DNA from: Lachnoclostridium phytofermentans
GTDB lineage: Bacteria; Bacillota; Clostridia; Lachnospirales; Lachnospiraceae
NCBI GenBank assembly: GCA_003526525.1
Contig: DPVV01000546.1
Location: 1-6,501 of the forward strand
Reading direction: 5' to 3'
DNA length: 6,501 bases
Below are positions 6,111 through 6,501 of this stretch, one piece after another. The notes below the pieces were generated by a model. It saw only the letters and a program-made list of their open reading frames with translations, was not told where the DNA came from and ran no database searches. The translations under genes were made by a program, and so were the position numbers. The first letter of the stretch is position 1. Every line of letters starts with the position of its first letter.

Positions 6111-6501
6111 ATGAAGAAAGGAAAAATTATTTACCTAAATGGCGTATCCAGTGCAGGAAAAACAACTTTATCAAAAACCTTGCAAGAACGCTTGACAGAA
6201 CCCTATTACTATATGTCTATGGATACTTTTATGTACATGACACCTGAAAAATTTATTAACAACGATTGTGATGAAAATGAAGGAATTTGGCTACAATCCA
6301 TCATTAATATGTACCACACCATCAAAATGTACTCTGACATGGGCTATAATACGATTGTTGATGATGTTTTTGTTGACGATTATTTGCCATTAAAAATGCT
6401 TGAAATACTTCATGATTATCCAGCACTTTTTGTTCAAGTGACATGTCCACTAGAAGAACTACAGCGACGAGAAAAAGAACGTGGCAACCGTGATATTGGA
6501 C
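6111..6501 (+). CDS. Chloramphenicol phosphotransferase-like P-loop kinase, N-terminal 130 residues (3' end outside the window)
   Basis: The visible part matches the CPT family (chloramphenicol 3-O-phosphotransferase), cytoplasmic P-loop kinases that transfer phosphate from ATP to a hydroxyl of the antibiotic. The start MKKGKIIYLNGVSSAGKTTL holds the Walker A motif GVSSAGKT (11-18), with the SSAGK form typical of the family. MSMDTF (35-40) places Asp38 where the Streptomyces venezuelae enzyme has its catalytic Asp37. IVDDVF (82-87) matches the conserved IIDDVF strand, and VTCPLEELQRREKERGNRD (110-128) corresponds to the segment leading to the arginine-rich lid. Family members are about 175-190 residues, so about 50 are missing at the right edge. 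The start is fixed by AAGGAG nine bases upstream. Whether the substrate is chloramphenicol is not shown: many Firmicute members are uncharacterised, and some related kinases act on other small molecules. It likely belongs to the transcript starting near 5566. Confidence 0.88.
   Translation, partial: MKKGKIIYLNGVSSAGKTTLSKTLQERLTEPYYYMSMDTFMYMTPEKFINNDCDENEGIWLQSIINMYHTIKMYSDMGYNTIVDDVFVDDYLPLKMLEILHDYPALFVQVTCPLEELQRREKERGNRDIG

Overview
The window looks like chromosomal DNA of an AT-rich, Gram-positive, anaerobe-type Firmicute, most likely a Clostridia/Lachnospiraceae member. This is inferred from the strong AGGAGG-type ribosome binding sites, the near-consensus sigma-A promoters, a Firmicute-type (DinR/LexA) SOS box, and the style of the tandem Big2-repeat secreted protein. 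No species assignment can be made from the sequence alone.

Layout. Positions 1-948 (minus strand) hold the N-terminal 316 codons of the DNA repair ATPase RecN; the gene runs off the left edge. An intergenic segment (949-1268) carries recN's own promoter, a LexA box lying over the start of its transcript, and a patch of hairpins that includes a probable rho-independent terminator for the next gene. Positions 1269-5153 (minus strand) are one 1294-residue secreted protein built almost entirely of bacterial Ig-like (Big2) repeats. About 11 are clear and 3 near the N-terminus are degenerate. It has a signal peptide and no visible wall anchor. A 497-base divergent intergenic region (5154-5650) carries promoters facing both ways.

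To the right, on the plus strand, a near-perfect sigma-A promoter (5531-5559) drives an 82-residue hypothetical protein (5651-5899). It is followed at once by the C-terminal remnant of a GNAT acetyltransferase (about 5901-6095) that has lost its acetyl-CoA-binding core. Last comes the first 130 codons of a chloramphenicol phosphotransferase-like P-loop kinase (6111-6501, cut by the right edge). These three probably share one transcript.

Working together: recN appears to be an independent, SOS-controlled transcription unit, separated by a terminator from the Big2 surface-protein gene although both lie on the same strand. The right-hand unit resembles a small accessory or resistance-type cassette with a decayed middle gene. 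I found no evidence of a wholly new system. The points most worth checking are the LexA box on recN, the periodic single cysteines in the Big2 array, the loss of the usual argR-recN neighbourhood, and the GNAT relic before the kinase.
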